Source: Luzula sylvatica (taxonomy: Eukaryota > Streptophyta > Magnoliopsida > Poales > Juncaceae). Taken from it: DNA of 64,000 nt. This document shows, in pieces, positions 22,861 through 35,468 of the stretch (its first letter is position 1; every line of letters starts with the position of its first letter). Both the position numbers and the translations under genes were made by a program. The stretch covers positions 7,956,501 to 8,020,500 of the forward strand of contig OX326959.1 of the NCBI GenBank assembly GCA_946800325.1, read 5' to 3'. Under the pieces are notes generated by a model, which worked only from the letters and a program-made list of their open reading frames with translations, was not told where the DNA came from and made no database searches.

Positions 22861-23640
22861 CTAGCTGTAACCCCGCGCAATTGCACGGGGCAATTTTAGT
22901 TGCACGAAACAGTTTGGAGCTGTTGCATTGTTCATGCGAAAATTGTAATTGCCAAAACAATAGATCCATACTCATGCATTAAAGTTCTTAGCTTTACCTG
23001 GTGCTATTGCACGGGATTTTTCTGTTTTACGTGATTATTGTAGTTGAAGGAATTGTTATTTATTCGGGTCGGTTTGTCTTTTATCTGCGGATTATTTTTT
23101 TCCTTTATGATTATTGACACATGCGTAATTTAGCGTGTTTTTTGCAAGTGATATGAAATTGACATTTATTCATTTATTAAGACACAGTTCAAAACGGATC
23201 TAAATAACCGTACGATATATGTTGTTTGCACGCATGATATCAACGAATTATGGATATAACACAATACACGAAATATGAATATTTCACAACAAAACAACAT
23301 ATAATATTACACAATTTTTTAATATTACCAGAAATATGAGAATTAGAACAATATCAAGTTTTAATTAGTTCAATTATTAAAAGAATTTGCAATCAAATCC
23401 GTTCAAAAGAATAAAACACTTTCATTCGGACATAAAATAAGTGAGCATGGTGCGTTTGCCTCAATAAATCATGATTTTTATAAAATTTAAGCAAGAACCA
23501 TTTGAATTGTTCAAGAGCCGGATTTCTTGAACAATTCAAACGGTTCTTATTGCAAATTTTGTCTATTTTTTATACATCATCGGCAAAATTAAGAAAATGA
23601 AATCAAAAGTACATCAAAGTTGATTTATGTCCCAACTAAT
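22861..23640 (-). mobile_element. Helitron, 3' end at left (minus strand)
   Basis: CTAG at 22861-22864, preceded by A, then a GC hairpin at 22871-22890 (CCCCG.GCAATTGC.CGGGG, one mismatch). Read on the minus strand this is the usual Helitron 3' terminus. Further in, about 23450-23600 matches the reverse complement of about 130-260 in the Helitron at 1-718, so both belong to one family in opposite orientations. The 5' end was not located. Confidence 0.65.
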
Positions 23641-23806
23641 GTATGTGTTGATTTGTTTCGTAGAGAACAATAAACGATGAAAGAGTCCTGATTTATATAG
23701 AAAACCTCATATGTATTGTTTTGTTTCCTCAATTATGCGAACCTTATGCGACATGATGATGGTGTTGACGATGATGATGATGATGATGATGATGAGGATG
23801 ATGATT

Positions 23807-23846
<40 letters not shown>

Positions 23847-24804
23847 GGATGATGAGGATGATGCCCTAATATTTGTTTAGGCTTTCACATAAGTTTTGAA
23901 TATTCAATTTGTTCCATGAGTTTATGTTTTGTAATTGTAGTCTCGAATGTTAGAAACTATGGAAGAACGTTGTAAGCAACACATAATAATCATGTTTGGT
24001 TCCAAAACCGTTTTGTCATTGTAGCGGAGATAGAAATGATCATTATATGATTCATGATAACAAAATTTATCATAAATCATCTTTTACTTTTTTTTCATTT
24101 CGTTTTATTATATTTTTTGAAGTAAATGGCATTACATGTATGTCATGCGATGAGAAAATGACTCTCATTCTTATACATGGACATTTTGTCATATTCCAAA
24201 AAGAGAAACAACTGAAGGAATTGTACTTGATGAATAAAAAAATTATGTGCAAAAATTGAACAATTACTGTTTTTTTTTATACGACAATAATCAACGTTAC
24301 AATAAACGAATGTCATGCGATGAAAAAATAACTCTCATCGAATTGCACTTCACAAATAGCTGGTGAAACATAAGAACATTACATGTTATAATTGTTACCC
24401 TTTGAGTTTGAGAGCTCGGCTCATATTGCAGAGACAAATGAAATGTTCAAAAGATTAAATAATCTTTTGCGACAAACTTTTTTTTTACGGTCATGCTAAT
24501 TCTTAAACCACTTTGTTGTCACTACCGTTAAACTTTTTATGAGGGTCATTATGGAACAATGCTACCCGAGAAAAAAAATTCTTTTTCATTCAAGAAGACA
24601 GCATGCCCTTTATCGAAACTTGACAATAATTCAACAGAGATTGATTCGGATTTTTGTTCTTTGATTAAGCAACACATAAATTGATTCCGTTTTTTGTTCT
24701 TGATTAAGCAACACATAAATCGTTATTCCAACATGCTATTACTACAATTATTCTTTGACCTCTTACATAACAAAGTAGGACAGATAAATAAATCATCAAG
24801 TGCT
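23641..24804. other. Unassigned DNA, possibly Helitron interior
   Basis: No credible gene. It contains the GAT microsatellite and two similar 'catgcgatga' + 'ctctcat' segments at about 24147 and 24313. Confidence 0.4.
23754..23863. repeat. (GAT)n microsatellite
   Basis: About 110 bp of GAT repeats with a few GAG, GGT and TAT variants. Confidence 0.95.
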
Positions 24805-25073
24805 TCAATTAGTTGGTTAGTTAATTAGTTAGTTAGTTAGTTAGTTTGTTCGTTGGTTAGTGGGTATGTAGGAATGTAGTTAGTTAGTTAGTTATGGGTA
24901 CTTAATTAGTTAGTTAATTAGTTAGTTAATTAGCTAGTTAGTTAGGTAATTAATTAGTTAGTTTATTAGTTAGTTAGTTAGCTTGTAGTAAGTTAGTTAG
25001 TTAGTTAGTTAGTTAGTGGGTAAGTAGGAAGGTAGATGTTAGTTAGTTAGTTAGTTAGTTAGTTAGCTAGTAT

Positions 25074-25104
<31 letters not shown>

Positions 25105-25211
25105 ATTTGTTAGTTAGTTAGTCAGTTGGTTAGTTAGTTAATATGTATGTAAGAAGGTAGTTATTTAGTTATATAGAGAGTTAGTTATTTTGTTAGTTAG
25201 TTATCTAGTAT

Positions 25212-25242
<31 letters not shown>

Positions 25243-25625
25243 ATTAGTTAGTTAGTTAGTTAGTTAGTTAATTAATTAGTTAGTTATTTAGTGGGTATCT
25301 AGGAAGGTAGGTAGTTAGGTACTTAGTTAGTTGGTCAGTTAGTCAGTTAGTTAGTTAGTTAGTTTGTTTGTTAGCTAGTAGTCGGTTAGTAAGTTAGTTA
25401 GTTAGTTAGTTAGTCAGTTAGTTTGTTAGATAGTTAGTGGGTATGTAGGATGGTAGTCTGTTAGTTAGTGGGTACGTAGGAAGGTAGTTAGTTAATTAGT
25501 TAGTTAGTTAGTTAATTAATAAGTTAGTTAGTTAGTTTCCTAGTAGTTAGATAGTAAGTTTGTGGGTATGTAGTAAGGTAGTTAATTAGTTAGTTAGATA
25601 GTTAATAGGTATGTGTGATGGTAGG

Positions 25626-25656
<31 letters not shown>

Positions 25657-26761
25657 CTAGTAGTTAGCTAGTTGGTTAATTGGTTTGTTAGTTAATATGT
25701 ATGTAAGATGGTAGTTAGTTAGTTAGTTCGATAGTTAGTTAGTTAGTTAGTTAGTTGGTTATTTTGTAGTAAGTTAGTTATATAGTTCACAAGTTGGTTA
25801 TTTAGTTAGTTAGTTAGTTAGTAAGCTAGCAAGCTAGTTAGTTAGTTAGTTAGTAGGTAAGTAAGGAGGTAGTTAGTTCGTTAGTTAATAGGTATGTAGG
25901 TAGATCGTTAGTTAGTTAGTGAGTTATTTATTTAGTATGTTAGTTAGCGGGTTTGTAGGAAGGTAGTTAGTTAATTAGTTAGTTAGGTAGGTAGTTAGTT
26001 AGTTAGTTAATAAGTATGTATGAAGGTAGTTAGTTAGTTAGTTAATTAATTAGTTAGTAAGTTAGCTAGTAGTTAGTTAGTTAGTTAGTTATTTAGTTAG
26101 TTTGTTAGTTTGTTAGCGTGTAGTCAGTTTGTTCGTTAGTGAATTGGTTGGTTAGTTAATTAGTAAGTTAATTAATTAGTTAGTTCATTAATTAGTTAAT
26201 TAGTTAGCTAGTTAGTTAGCTTGTAGTTAGTTAGTTAGTTAGTTAGCTAGTTAGTTAGTTGGTTGGTTTGTTCGTTAGTTAGTGGGTATGTAGGAATGTA
26301 GCTGTTAGTTAGTTAAATAGTTAGGTAGTTAATTAGTTAGTTAGTTAGCTAGTAGTTAGTTAGTTAGTTAGTTAGTTAGTTTGTTAGTTAGTTAATAAGT
26401 TAGTTAGTTAGTTAGTTAGTTAGTTAGATAATATGTATGTAAGAAGGTAGTTATTTAGTTAGTTAGATAATTAGTTATTTAGTTAGTTTGTTATCTAGTA
26501 GTTAGTTAGTTAGTTAGTTAGTTAGTTAATTAGTTAGTTAGTTAGTTAGTTAGTTATTTAGTAGTTAGTTAGTTAGTTAGTTAGTTACTTTGTTAGTAAG
26601 TTGTTAGTTAGTTAATTAGTTAGTTAGTTGCTTAGTTAGTGGGTTTGTAGGAAGGTAGTTAGTTAATTAGTTAGTTAGGTAGTTAGGTAGTTAGTTATTA
26701 AGTATGTATGAAAGTTGTAAGTTAGTTAGTTAATTAATTAGTTAGATAGTATGTTAGCTAG

Positions 26762-26807
<46 letters not shown>

Positions 26808-26976
26808 GTTGTTTAGTTATTTAGTTAGTTAGTTAGTTTGTTAGTTAATTAGTTAGTTAGTTAAATTAATTAGTTAGTTAGCTAGTTAGTTAGTTATTTT
26901 GTGGGTATCTAGGAAGGTAGGCAGTTACTTAGTTAGTTAGTTAGTTAGTTAGTTAGTCAGTTAGTTGATTAGTTGA

Positions 26977-27008
<32 letters not shown>

Positions 27009-27025
27009 CTAGTAGTTGGTCTGTA

Positions 27026-27062
<37 letters not shown>

Positions 27063-27401
27063 ATTTGTTAGTTAGTGGGTACGTAGGAAGGTAGTTAGTT
27101 AGTCAGTTAGTTAGTTAGTTAGTTAGCTAGTAGTTAGTTAGTTAGTTAGTTTGTTAGTTAGTTAGTTAATTAGTTAGTCAATTAGTTAGTTAATAAGTTA
27201 ATATGTATGTAAGAAGGTAGTTATTTAGTTAGTTAGATAGTTAGATAGTTTGTTAGTTAGTTCACTAGTATTTAGTTAGTTAGCTAGTTAGTTAGTTAGT
27301 TAGTTAATTAGTTAGTTAGTTAGTTAGTGAGCTAGTAGTTAGTTATTTAGTTAGTTAGATGCTTAGTTAGTTAGTTAGTTGTTAGTTAGTCAGTTTGTTA
27401 A

Positions 27402-27454
<53 letters not shown>

Positions 27455-28014
27455 AGGTTTGTAGGAATGTAGTTAGTTAATTAGTTAGTTAGGTAGTCAG
27501 TTAGTTAGTTAGTTATCTAGTTAGATAGATAGTTAGTTAGTTAATTAGTTAGTTAGTAAGTTAGCTAGTAGTTAGTTAGTTAGTTAATTAGTTAGTTATT
27601 TAGTTAGTTAGTTAGTTAGTTTGTTAGTTAGTATGTTCGTTTGATTAGTGGGTATGTAGGAAGGTAGCTGTCAGTTAGTTTGTTAGTTAATTAGTTAGTC
27701 AGTAAGTTAGCTAGTAGTTAGTTCGTTAGTTAGTTAGTGAGTTAGGTAGTTAGTTAGTTAGTTAGTTAGTCAATATGTATGTAAGAAGGTTGTTTTTAGT
27801 TAGTTAGATAGTTAGTTAATTAGTTAGTTAGTTAGTTTGTTATATAGTAGTTAGTTAGTTAGTTAGCTAATTAGTTAGTTAATTAGTTAGTCTGTTAGTT
27901 ACTTAGTTAGTGGGTTTGTAGGAAGGTGTTTAGTTAATTAGTTAGTAAGTTGTTAGTTAGTTAGTTAGTTAGTTAAAAGGTATGTATGAAGGTAATTAGT
28001 TAGTTAGTTATTTT

Positions 28015-28055
<41 letters not shown>

Positions 28056-28059
28056 CTAG

Positions 28060-28091
<32 letters not shown>

Positions 28092-28206
28092 CAGTTAGTG
28101 AGTTAATGAGTTAGTTAGTTAATTAATTAGTTAGTTAGCATGGTATGTAGGAAGGTAGGTATTTAGTTAGTTAGTTAATTAGTTAGCTAGTAAGTTAGTT
28201 AGTTAC

Positions 28207-28241
<35 letters not shown>

Positions 28242-28594
28242 GTTAGTTAGTTTGTTAGTAATTTAGTTAGTTGGTATGTTCGTTAGTTAGTGGGTATGTA
28301 GGAAGTTAGCTAGTTAGTTAGTTAGTTAGTTAGTTAGTTAATTAGTTGGTTAGTTAGTTAGCTAGTAGTTAGTTAGTTAGTTAGTTGGTTATTTAGTTAG
28401 TTAGCTAGTAGTTAGTCTGTTAGTTGGTGAGTTTATTAATTAGTTAGTTAGTTAATATGTATGTAACATGGTAGTCAGTCAGTTAGTCGGATAGTTAGTT
28501 AATTAGTTAGTTAGTTAGTTGGTTATCTAGTAGTTAGTTCCTTAGATAGTTCACAAGTTAGTTATTTGGTTAGTTAGTTAGTTAGTTTGTTAGC

Positions 28595-28628
<34 letters not shown>

Positions 28629-29039
28629 GTTAGCTAGTTAGTTAGTTAGTTAGTTAGTTCGTTAGTGGGTATGTAAGGAGGTAGTTAGTTAGTTAGTTAA
28701 TAGGTATGTAGGAAGATCGTTTGTTAGTAAGTTAGTTAGTTAGTTAGTTATTTAGTTAGTTAGTTAGTTAGTGGGTTTGCAGGAAGGTAGTTAGTTAAAA
28801 AGAATGTATGAAGGTAGTTAGTTAGTTAGTTAGTTAGTTAATTAGTTAGTTAGTATATTAGCTAGTAGTTAGTTAGTTAGTTAGTTAGTCAGTTAATTAG
28901 TTAGTTATTTAGTTAGTTAATTAGTTAGTTGGTAAGTTAGCTAGTAAGTTAGCAAGTAGTTAGTTAGTTAATTAGTTATAAGTTTGGTTAGTTAGTTAGT
29001 TTGTTCGTTAGTTAATTAGTTACTTATTTAGTTAGTTAA

Positions 29040-29074
<35 letters not shown>

Positions 29075-29180
29075 GTTAGTTATTTAGTGGGTATCTAGGA
29101 AGGTAGTTAGTCAGTTAGTTAGTTAGTTAGTTGGTTAGTTAGTTAGTTATTTAGTTAGTTAGTTAGTTAGCTAGTAGTCG

Positions 29181-29216
<36 letters not shown>

Positions 29217-29476
29217 GTTTGTTAGTTAGTTAGTGGGTATGTAGGAAGGTAGTTAGTTAGTTAGTTAGTTAGTGGGTACGTAGGAAGGTAGTTAGTTAGT
29301 TAATTAGTTAGTTAGTTAGTTAATTAATAAGTTAGTTAGTTAGTTAGTTTGCTAGTAGTTAGTTAGTTAGTTAGTGGGTATGTAGGAAGGTAGTTAGTTA
29401 GTTAGTTAGTTAGTTAGTTCATAGGTATGTAGGATGGTAGTTGGTTAGTTAGTTAGTTATTTAGTTAGTTAGCTAG

Positions 29477-29514
<38 letters not shown>

Positions 29515-29822
29515 ATTAGTTAGTTTGTTTGTAGTTAGTTAGTTAGTTAGTTAATTAGTTAGTTTGTTAGTTACTTAGTTAGTGGGTTTGTAGGAAGGTA
29601 GTTAGTTAATTAGTTAGTAGGTAGGTAGTTAGTTAGTTAAATGGTATGTACGAAGGTAGATAGTTAGTTAGTTATTTTGTTAGTTTGTTAGTTAGTTAGC
29701 TAGTAGTTAGTTAGTTAGTTAGTTAGTTTGCTAGTATTTAGTTAGTTAGTTAGTTAGTTAGTTAGTGAGTTAATTAGTTAGTTAGTTAATTAGTTAGTTA
29801 GTTAGTTGGTATGTAGGAAGGT
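24805..29822 (+). repeat. Giant imperfect (TTAG)n array, left block
   Basis: About 5 kb of TTAG tetranucleotides with single-base variants (TTAA, TTTG, CTAG). It is punctuated by recurrent longer words such as GTGGGTATGTAGGAAGGTAG, AATATGTATGTAAGAAGGTAG and GCTAGTAGTTAG. Because these words recur many times, the array seems to have grown by copying segments of hundreds of bases as well as by slippage. It continues at 33029-35468 after the CACTA insertion. Confidence 0.95.
29820..29822. repeat. Target site duplication GGT (left)
   Basis: Matches GGT at 33029-33031; 3-bp duplications are typical of CACTA elements. Confidence 0.8.
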
Positions 29823-30610
29823 CACTACAACAGATTGGAGTATCAGCGGCGGTAAAAACCGTCGCTAAAAGTATTACCGACGGCCAACCGTCGCTAAAAG
29901 TGGCGTCGCTGATGCCTGTTTCCGCGACGGGCCGTCGCTGATGCCACTTTCACCGACGGTAATATATCACCGACGGCCCGTCGCTGAACCTATCACTGAC
30001 GGCCCGTCGCTGAAAGTGTGTATTAAATTCTGTTAATTTTTATAATTAATAAATTCAATTATTATTAATAAATATAATTATTTATATATTTAATTAATAC
30101 ATATTTCGTACATATTGTATATTAAATGTACTTAATTAAATATTATATTAATTTTGACACCATATACTTAATAATATATAATAATTACAAATTAACACAA
30201 TCCCAAATTCATAAACATATTAATTTTCAGAATTACTAAAAATGATAATTATAATTGTAATTATACTCATAATCATATTAATTTTCATACAAAATCCATA
30301 CCAAATTAACACAATCCCAAATTAACACAAATCGAAAACAATCCTAAACTCGACAATCCCAAATTAACTCGACAATCCCAAATTAACAATCCTAAACACG
30401 ACACAATCCTAAAATCGAAAAAATCGACAATCCTCTGGTACCCGCCTCCTCAGCCTCTGGTACGCGCCTCCTCAGCCTTCGCCATTGGTACGCGCCTTCT
30501 CAGCCTTCATCACTGGTACGCGCCTCCGATTTCCCCTGCTACTGGACGCCTCCGTTTATTTTGAACCTTCATCAGCACCGCATCTCGAACCCTCACCGCA
30601 TCGGCACCGC

Positions 30611-31641
30611 TAGGGATGTCAATGGGTCGGGTAAAACCCGAACCCGCGGGTACCCGACCCGAACGGGGCGGGTAATACCCGAAAAAAATACCCGCGGGTC
30701 GGGTATTACCCGAAAAATAAATACCCGGTTCGGGTTCGGGTCGGGTACGGGCGGAGTACTACCCGCCCCGCGGGTAACCCGAACCCGTATCCGAAAAATA
30801 CCCGAAAATAATAATACAAATTTATCTCTATACTTTTATTGTGATTTCATCTGGATCGTTGAAATATTATCCTGAGCCCTACAAAACCCATTCATTAAGT
30901 GAAATGAAATGAAACCCTAAGTTGGCGGCTCCTCTTCATCTTCTCTCTCATTCCATTTAGAGCAAACAGTGCCTCTTTTCTGTCATTTGTTCGTGGTCAA
31001 TTCCTCCTGCCGTCCTCCCCCTCTCACGAGTATTTAGAGCCGCAGCATGACTTCTTTCGATTGGGTCAAACATTTTTCAGCAAAACAGTGCAAGTAATTG
31101 AAGATGGGATTCTTTTCGTTTTACTTTGCCTAGGAAACTAGTTCTATTTGATTTATTTTAATTTATTTGAAAGTGGTGAATTGTAATTGTAATTTTTCAT
31201 TTTATCTTTTAAAACAGTAAAATATAATTGTTTAGTACAATTGAATAGTATTTAAGTCAATTCAAATTTTGAATCTTCAACTATTTTCTGATAGTATTCA
31301 AACAAATTAAACCAATAAAATGACAAAAATATCAAAAAGTTGATCGAAATTTTGAATTCTGTGTAGTGGAACCAAATTCAATCAACAAATTCAACTATTT
31401 TCTGGTATATGATTATCAGTATAGTTAATTGAGTCTATCAGCGCAAATCACTTCTAAACTTAAAATCCTATTTTCGGGTAACGGGTAATAGCCGCGGGTA
31501 CAAATTTACCCGCGGGTTCGGGTTCGGGTATGATTTTTTACCCGCGGGTATTTTTGTTTCGGGTTCGGGTAATACCCGAAAATTCGGGTTCGGGTATGGG
31601 GAAGGCTTACCCGAACCCGACCCGCCCCGTTGACATCCCTA
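30611..31641. mobile_element. hAT element nested in the CACTA transposon (1031 bp)
   Basis: Terminal repeats TAGGGATGTCAA at both ends and a perfect 8-bp duplication GGCACCGC (30603-30610 and 31642-31649). The ends consist of ACCCG/CGGGT repeats in inverted arrangement around an AT-rich core (about 30800-31470). Same terminal family as 8765-9398. No transposase. Confidence 0.93.
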
Positions 31642-31850
31642 GGCACCGCGTCTCGAACCCCTGCTACTGGTACGCGCCTCCGATTTCCCCTGTTACTGGA
31701 CGCCATCAACACAAGCTGCAAAATAACACAATAAAATTACGTATTAATTAAAAATATTATTTTCTGAAAATAAAAAAATTAAACATAATAGAAAAATATA
31801 ATAATATTAATATACTAATAATTTCAGAAATTAACAAACAGAAATGAACT

Positions 31851-32234
31851 AAATTATACCCTAATTAAACCCTAATTAAACCCTAAATTATACCCTAAAT
31901 TATACCCTAATTAAACCCTAATTAAACCCTAAATTATACCCTAATTAAGCCCTAATTAAACCCTAAATTATACCCTAAATTATACCCTAATTATACCCTA
32001 AATTAAACCCTAAATTATACCCTAATTAAACCCTAATTAAACCCTAAATTATACCCTAAATTATACCCTAATTATACCCTAAATTAAACCCTAAATTATA
32101 CCCTAATTAAACCCTAATTAAGCCCTAACTTATACCCTAAATTGTACCCTTATTATACCCTAAATTAAACCCTAAATTATACCCTAAATTAAACCCTAAA
32201 TTATACCCTAATTAAACCCTAATTAAACCCAAAA
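31851..32234. repeat. Telomere-like minisatellite (ACCCTAATTAAA / CCCTAAATTATA units)
   Basis: About 380 bp of 12-base-scale repeats, each with CCCTAA. Many units contain AAACCCTAA, the plant telo-box word related to the telomere unit TTTAGGG, but separated by AT spacers. It lies inside the CACTA element, so it is not a chromosome end. Confidence 0.9.
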
Positions 32235-32329
32235 TTAGCAAAGTACCTTAATCGCATAAAATGAACTCTTAAATCGCAGAAATTAGCAAAGTACCTTCTT
32301 CAATGTCTGCGCTGTCCCAAGAAACACCA

Positions 32330-32656
32330 GTCGTCAGAGGAGAAGTCGCCGGTTGCAGTCGCCGTTTCCACATCGCCGGTTGCAGTCGCCATCACCAGTC
32401 GCGAGAGGAGAGTCGCCGTCACCAGTCGCGGGAGACGGGGCTGTAGTTAGGGGCGGGGCAGGCTGCAGTCGCCGACACCAGTCGCGAGAGGAGAAGTCGC
32501 CGTCGCCGTCGCCTTCACCAGTCGCGGGAGGCGGGGCTGTAGTTAGGGGCGGGACAGGGGGCTGTGGAGAAGAGGGGAAAGCGCGGCGGTGCTGTGTAGA
32601 GAGGAGGGGAAGAGGGGTGAATGAGTGTAAAGAGAGAGGAAGGGGCCAGCGGGGTT
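32330..32656 (+). repeat. GC-rich tandem-repeat block in the CACTA element
   Basis: Repeats of 'gtcgccgtcaccagtcgcg' and 'ggggctgtagttagggg'. It keeps a 101-codon low-complexity frame open (32353-32658) that I do not regard as a gene. Possibly a captured and amplified genomic fragment. Confidence 0.5.
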
Positions 32657-33028
32657 AAGTAATTGTGTACAAATTTCACCGACGGTTGTTATTAGCGACG
32701 GACCGTCGCTAATATTTTGAAAATATTTGGCGGTTCTTTCAACATTTGCGAGAGCCTTTAGCGACGGTTTATGAATCTGCGACGGGCCGACGGAACTTAT
32801 TAGCGACGGTTTATGAATCTGCGACGGGCCGACGTAGAGTATTAGCGACGGTTTTAAGCATCAGCGACGGGCCGACGGTAATATTTTAACATCTGTGACG
32901 GCCCGTCGCTAATAAATCTGTCGGTAATATCTTTCTGCGACGGGCCGTCGCAGAAAACTCATTTTATTAGCGACGGGTCGTCGCGTAAGCTCTCCCCCCT
33001 GTCGCTGATACTCCCATCTGTTGTAGTG

Positions 33029-33089
33029 GGTAGGTAGTTAGTTAGTAAGTCAGTTAATTAGTTAGTTAGTAAGTTAGTTAGTTAGTTAC

Positions 33090-33132
<43 letters not shown>

Positions 33133-33223
33133 GTTAGTAATATAGTTAGTTCGTATGTTCGTTAGTAAGTGGGTATGTAGGAAGGTAGCTAGTTAGTTAG
33201 TTAGTTAGTTAACTAGTAGTTAA

Positions 33224-33266
<43 letters not shown>

Positions 33267-33708
33267 GTAAGCTAGTAGTTAGTCAGTTAGTTAGTTAGTT
33301 TGCTAATTAGTTAGTTAGTTAATATGTATGTAACATGGCAGTTAGTTAGTTAGTTCGATAGTTAGTTAATTAGTTAGTTAGTTAGTTAGTTAGTTGGTTA
33401 TCTAGTAGTTAGTTTGGTAGATAGTTGACAAGTTAGTTATTTAGTGAGTTAGTTAGTTAGTTTGCTAGTTAGTTAGTTAGTTAGTTAATTAGTTAGTGGG
33501 TATGTAAGGAGGTAGTTAGTTAGTTAGTCAATAGGTATCTAGGAAGATCGTTAGTTAGTTAGTTAGTTATTTAGTTAGTTAGTTAGTTAGTTAGTTAGTG
33601 GGTTTGTTGGAAGGTAGTTAGTTAATTAGTTAGATAGGTATGTAGGTAGTTAGTTAGTTAATAAGTATGTATGAAGGTAGTTTGTTAATTATTTAGTTAG
33701 TTAGTTAA

Positions 33709-33743
<35 letters not shown>

Positions 33744-34704
33744 ATTAGTTAGTTATTTAGTTAGTTAGTTAGTTAGCGTGTACTTAGTTAGTTAGTTAGT
33801 TAATTAGTTGATAGTTAATTAGTTAGTCAGGTTGTTTGTTGGTTAGTTATTGGGTATGTAGGAAGGTAGTTAGTTAGTTAGTTAGTTAGTTAGTTGGTAC
33901 GTAGGAAGGTAGGTAATTAGTTAGTTAATTAGTTAGTTAGTTAGTTAGTTAGTTAGCTAGTTAGCTTGTAGTTAGTTAGTTAGTTAGTTGGTTTGTTCGT
34001 TAGTTAGTGGGTATGTAGGAAGGTAGCTGTTAGTTAGTTAATTAGTTTGTTAGTTAGTTAGCTAGTAGTTAGTTAGTTAGTTAGATAGTTAATTTGTTAG
34101 TTAGTTAGTCAGTTAATTAGTTAGTTAATATGTATATAAGAAAGTAGTTATTTAGTTAGTTATATAGTTAATTAGTTAGTAAGTTAGTTATCTAGTAGTT
34201 AGTTAGTATGTTAGTTAGTCAATTAGTTAGTCTGTTAGTTAGTTGGTTAGTCGTTAGTTAGTTAGTTAGTTAGTTCCTTAGTTAATTAGTTAGTCAGTTA
34301 GTTAGTTAATTAGTTGGTTAGTTAATTAGTTAGTTAGTTAGTTTGTTTGTTTGTTAGTTGGTGGGTATGTAGGAAGGTACTTAGATAGTCAGTTAGGGGG
34401 TATGTAGGAAGGTAGTGTGTTAGTTAGTTCTTTAGTTAGTTAGTTAGTTAGTTAGTTAATTAGTTAGTTAGTTAGTTAGTTAGGTAGTTAGTTAGTTTGT
34501 TAGTTAGTTTGTTAGTTAGCTTGTTAGTTGGTTAGTAGGAATGTAGGACGGTAGTTAGTTAGTTAGTTAGTTAGTTAGTATGTTTGAAAGAAGGTAGTTA
34601 GTTAGTTAGTTAGATAATTAGTTAGTTCGTTAGTTCGTTAGTTAGTTAGTTACATGGTTAATTAGTCATGAAGTAGTTAGTTAGTTAGTTAGTTAGTTAT
34701 TTAT

Positions 34705-34736
<32 letters not shown>

Positions 34737-35370
34737 CTAGTAGTTAGTTAGTTAGTTAGTTAATTAGTTAGTTAGTTACTTAGTTAGTCAGTTACTTAGT
34801 TAGTTCGTTACTTAGTTAGTAGTTAGTTACTTAGTTAATTAGTTAGTTAATTAGTTAGTTTATTAGTTACTTAGTTAGTGGGTTTGTTGGAAGGTAGTCA
34901 GTTAATTAGTTAGTAGGTAGTTAGTTAGTTAGTTAAAAGGTATGTGTGAAGGTAGATAGTTAGTTATTTTGTTAGTTAGTTAGTTAGCTTGCTAGTAGTT
35001 AGTTAGTTAGTTTGTTAACTAGTAGTTAGTTAGTTAGTTAGTGAGTTATTTAGTTCGTTAGGTAATTAGTTAGTAAATTAGTTGGTACGTAGGAAGGTAG
35101 TTAGTTAATTAATTAGTTAGTTAGTAAGTTAGTTAGTTACTTAGTTAGCTAGTTTGTTTGTTAGTTTGTTAGTAAGTTAGTTAGTTGGTATGTTCGTTAG
35201 TTAGTGGGTATGTAGGAAGGCAGCTAGTTAGTCAGTCAGTTAGTTAGTTAATTAGTTAGTTAGTTAGTTAGCTACTAGTTAGTTAGTTAGTTAGTTAGTT
35301 AGTTAATTAGTTAGTTAGTTAATATGTATGTAAGATAGTAGTTAGTTAGTTAGTTCGATAGTTAGTTAAG

Positions 35371-35407
<37 letters not shown>

Positions 35408-35468
35408 GGTTATCTGGTAGTTAGTCAGTTAGTTAGATAGTTCACAAGTTTGTTAGTTAGTTAGTTAG
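33029..35468 (+). repeat. Giant imperfect (TTAG)n array, right block
   Basis: About 2.4 kb continuing the array interrupted by the CACTA element, with the same punctuating words. It ends where the copia LTR starts. Confidence 0.95.

Larger units (their letters stand above)
29823..33028. mobile_element. Non-autonomous CACTA (En/Spm) transposon
   Basis: Begins CACTACAACAGATTGGAGTA and ends with its reverse complement (one mismatch in 26 bases), flanked by GGT duplications inside the TTAG array. Subterminal regions (29845-30010 and 32680-33005) are packed with CGACGG/CCGTCGC motifs in both orientations, the typical transposase-binding layout. No transposase is present. It carries a nested hAT element (30611-31641), a 'ggtacgcgcctcc' GC-rich repeat (30430-30600 and 31668-31690), a telomere-like minisatellite and a GC-rich block. 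Without the hAT insertion it is about 2.17 kb. Confidence 0.93.

Noticed and set aside
23996..24259. 87-codon frame in the possible Helitron interior
   Set aside because: AT-rich with no domain; similar-sized frames occur on the opposite strand.
32353..32658. 101-codon Ser/Pro/Gly-rich frame
   Set aside because: Runs through GC-rich tandem repeats inside the CACTA element with no recognisable domain.
24805..35468. Regularly repeated array considered as CRISPR-like or telomeric
   Set aside because: It is a continuous tetranucleotide repeat without unique spacers. The unit TTAG is not a known plant telomere unit.
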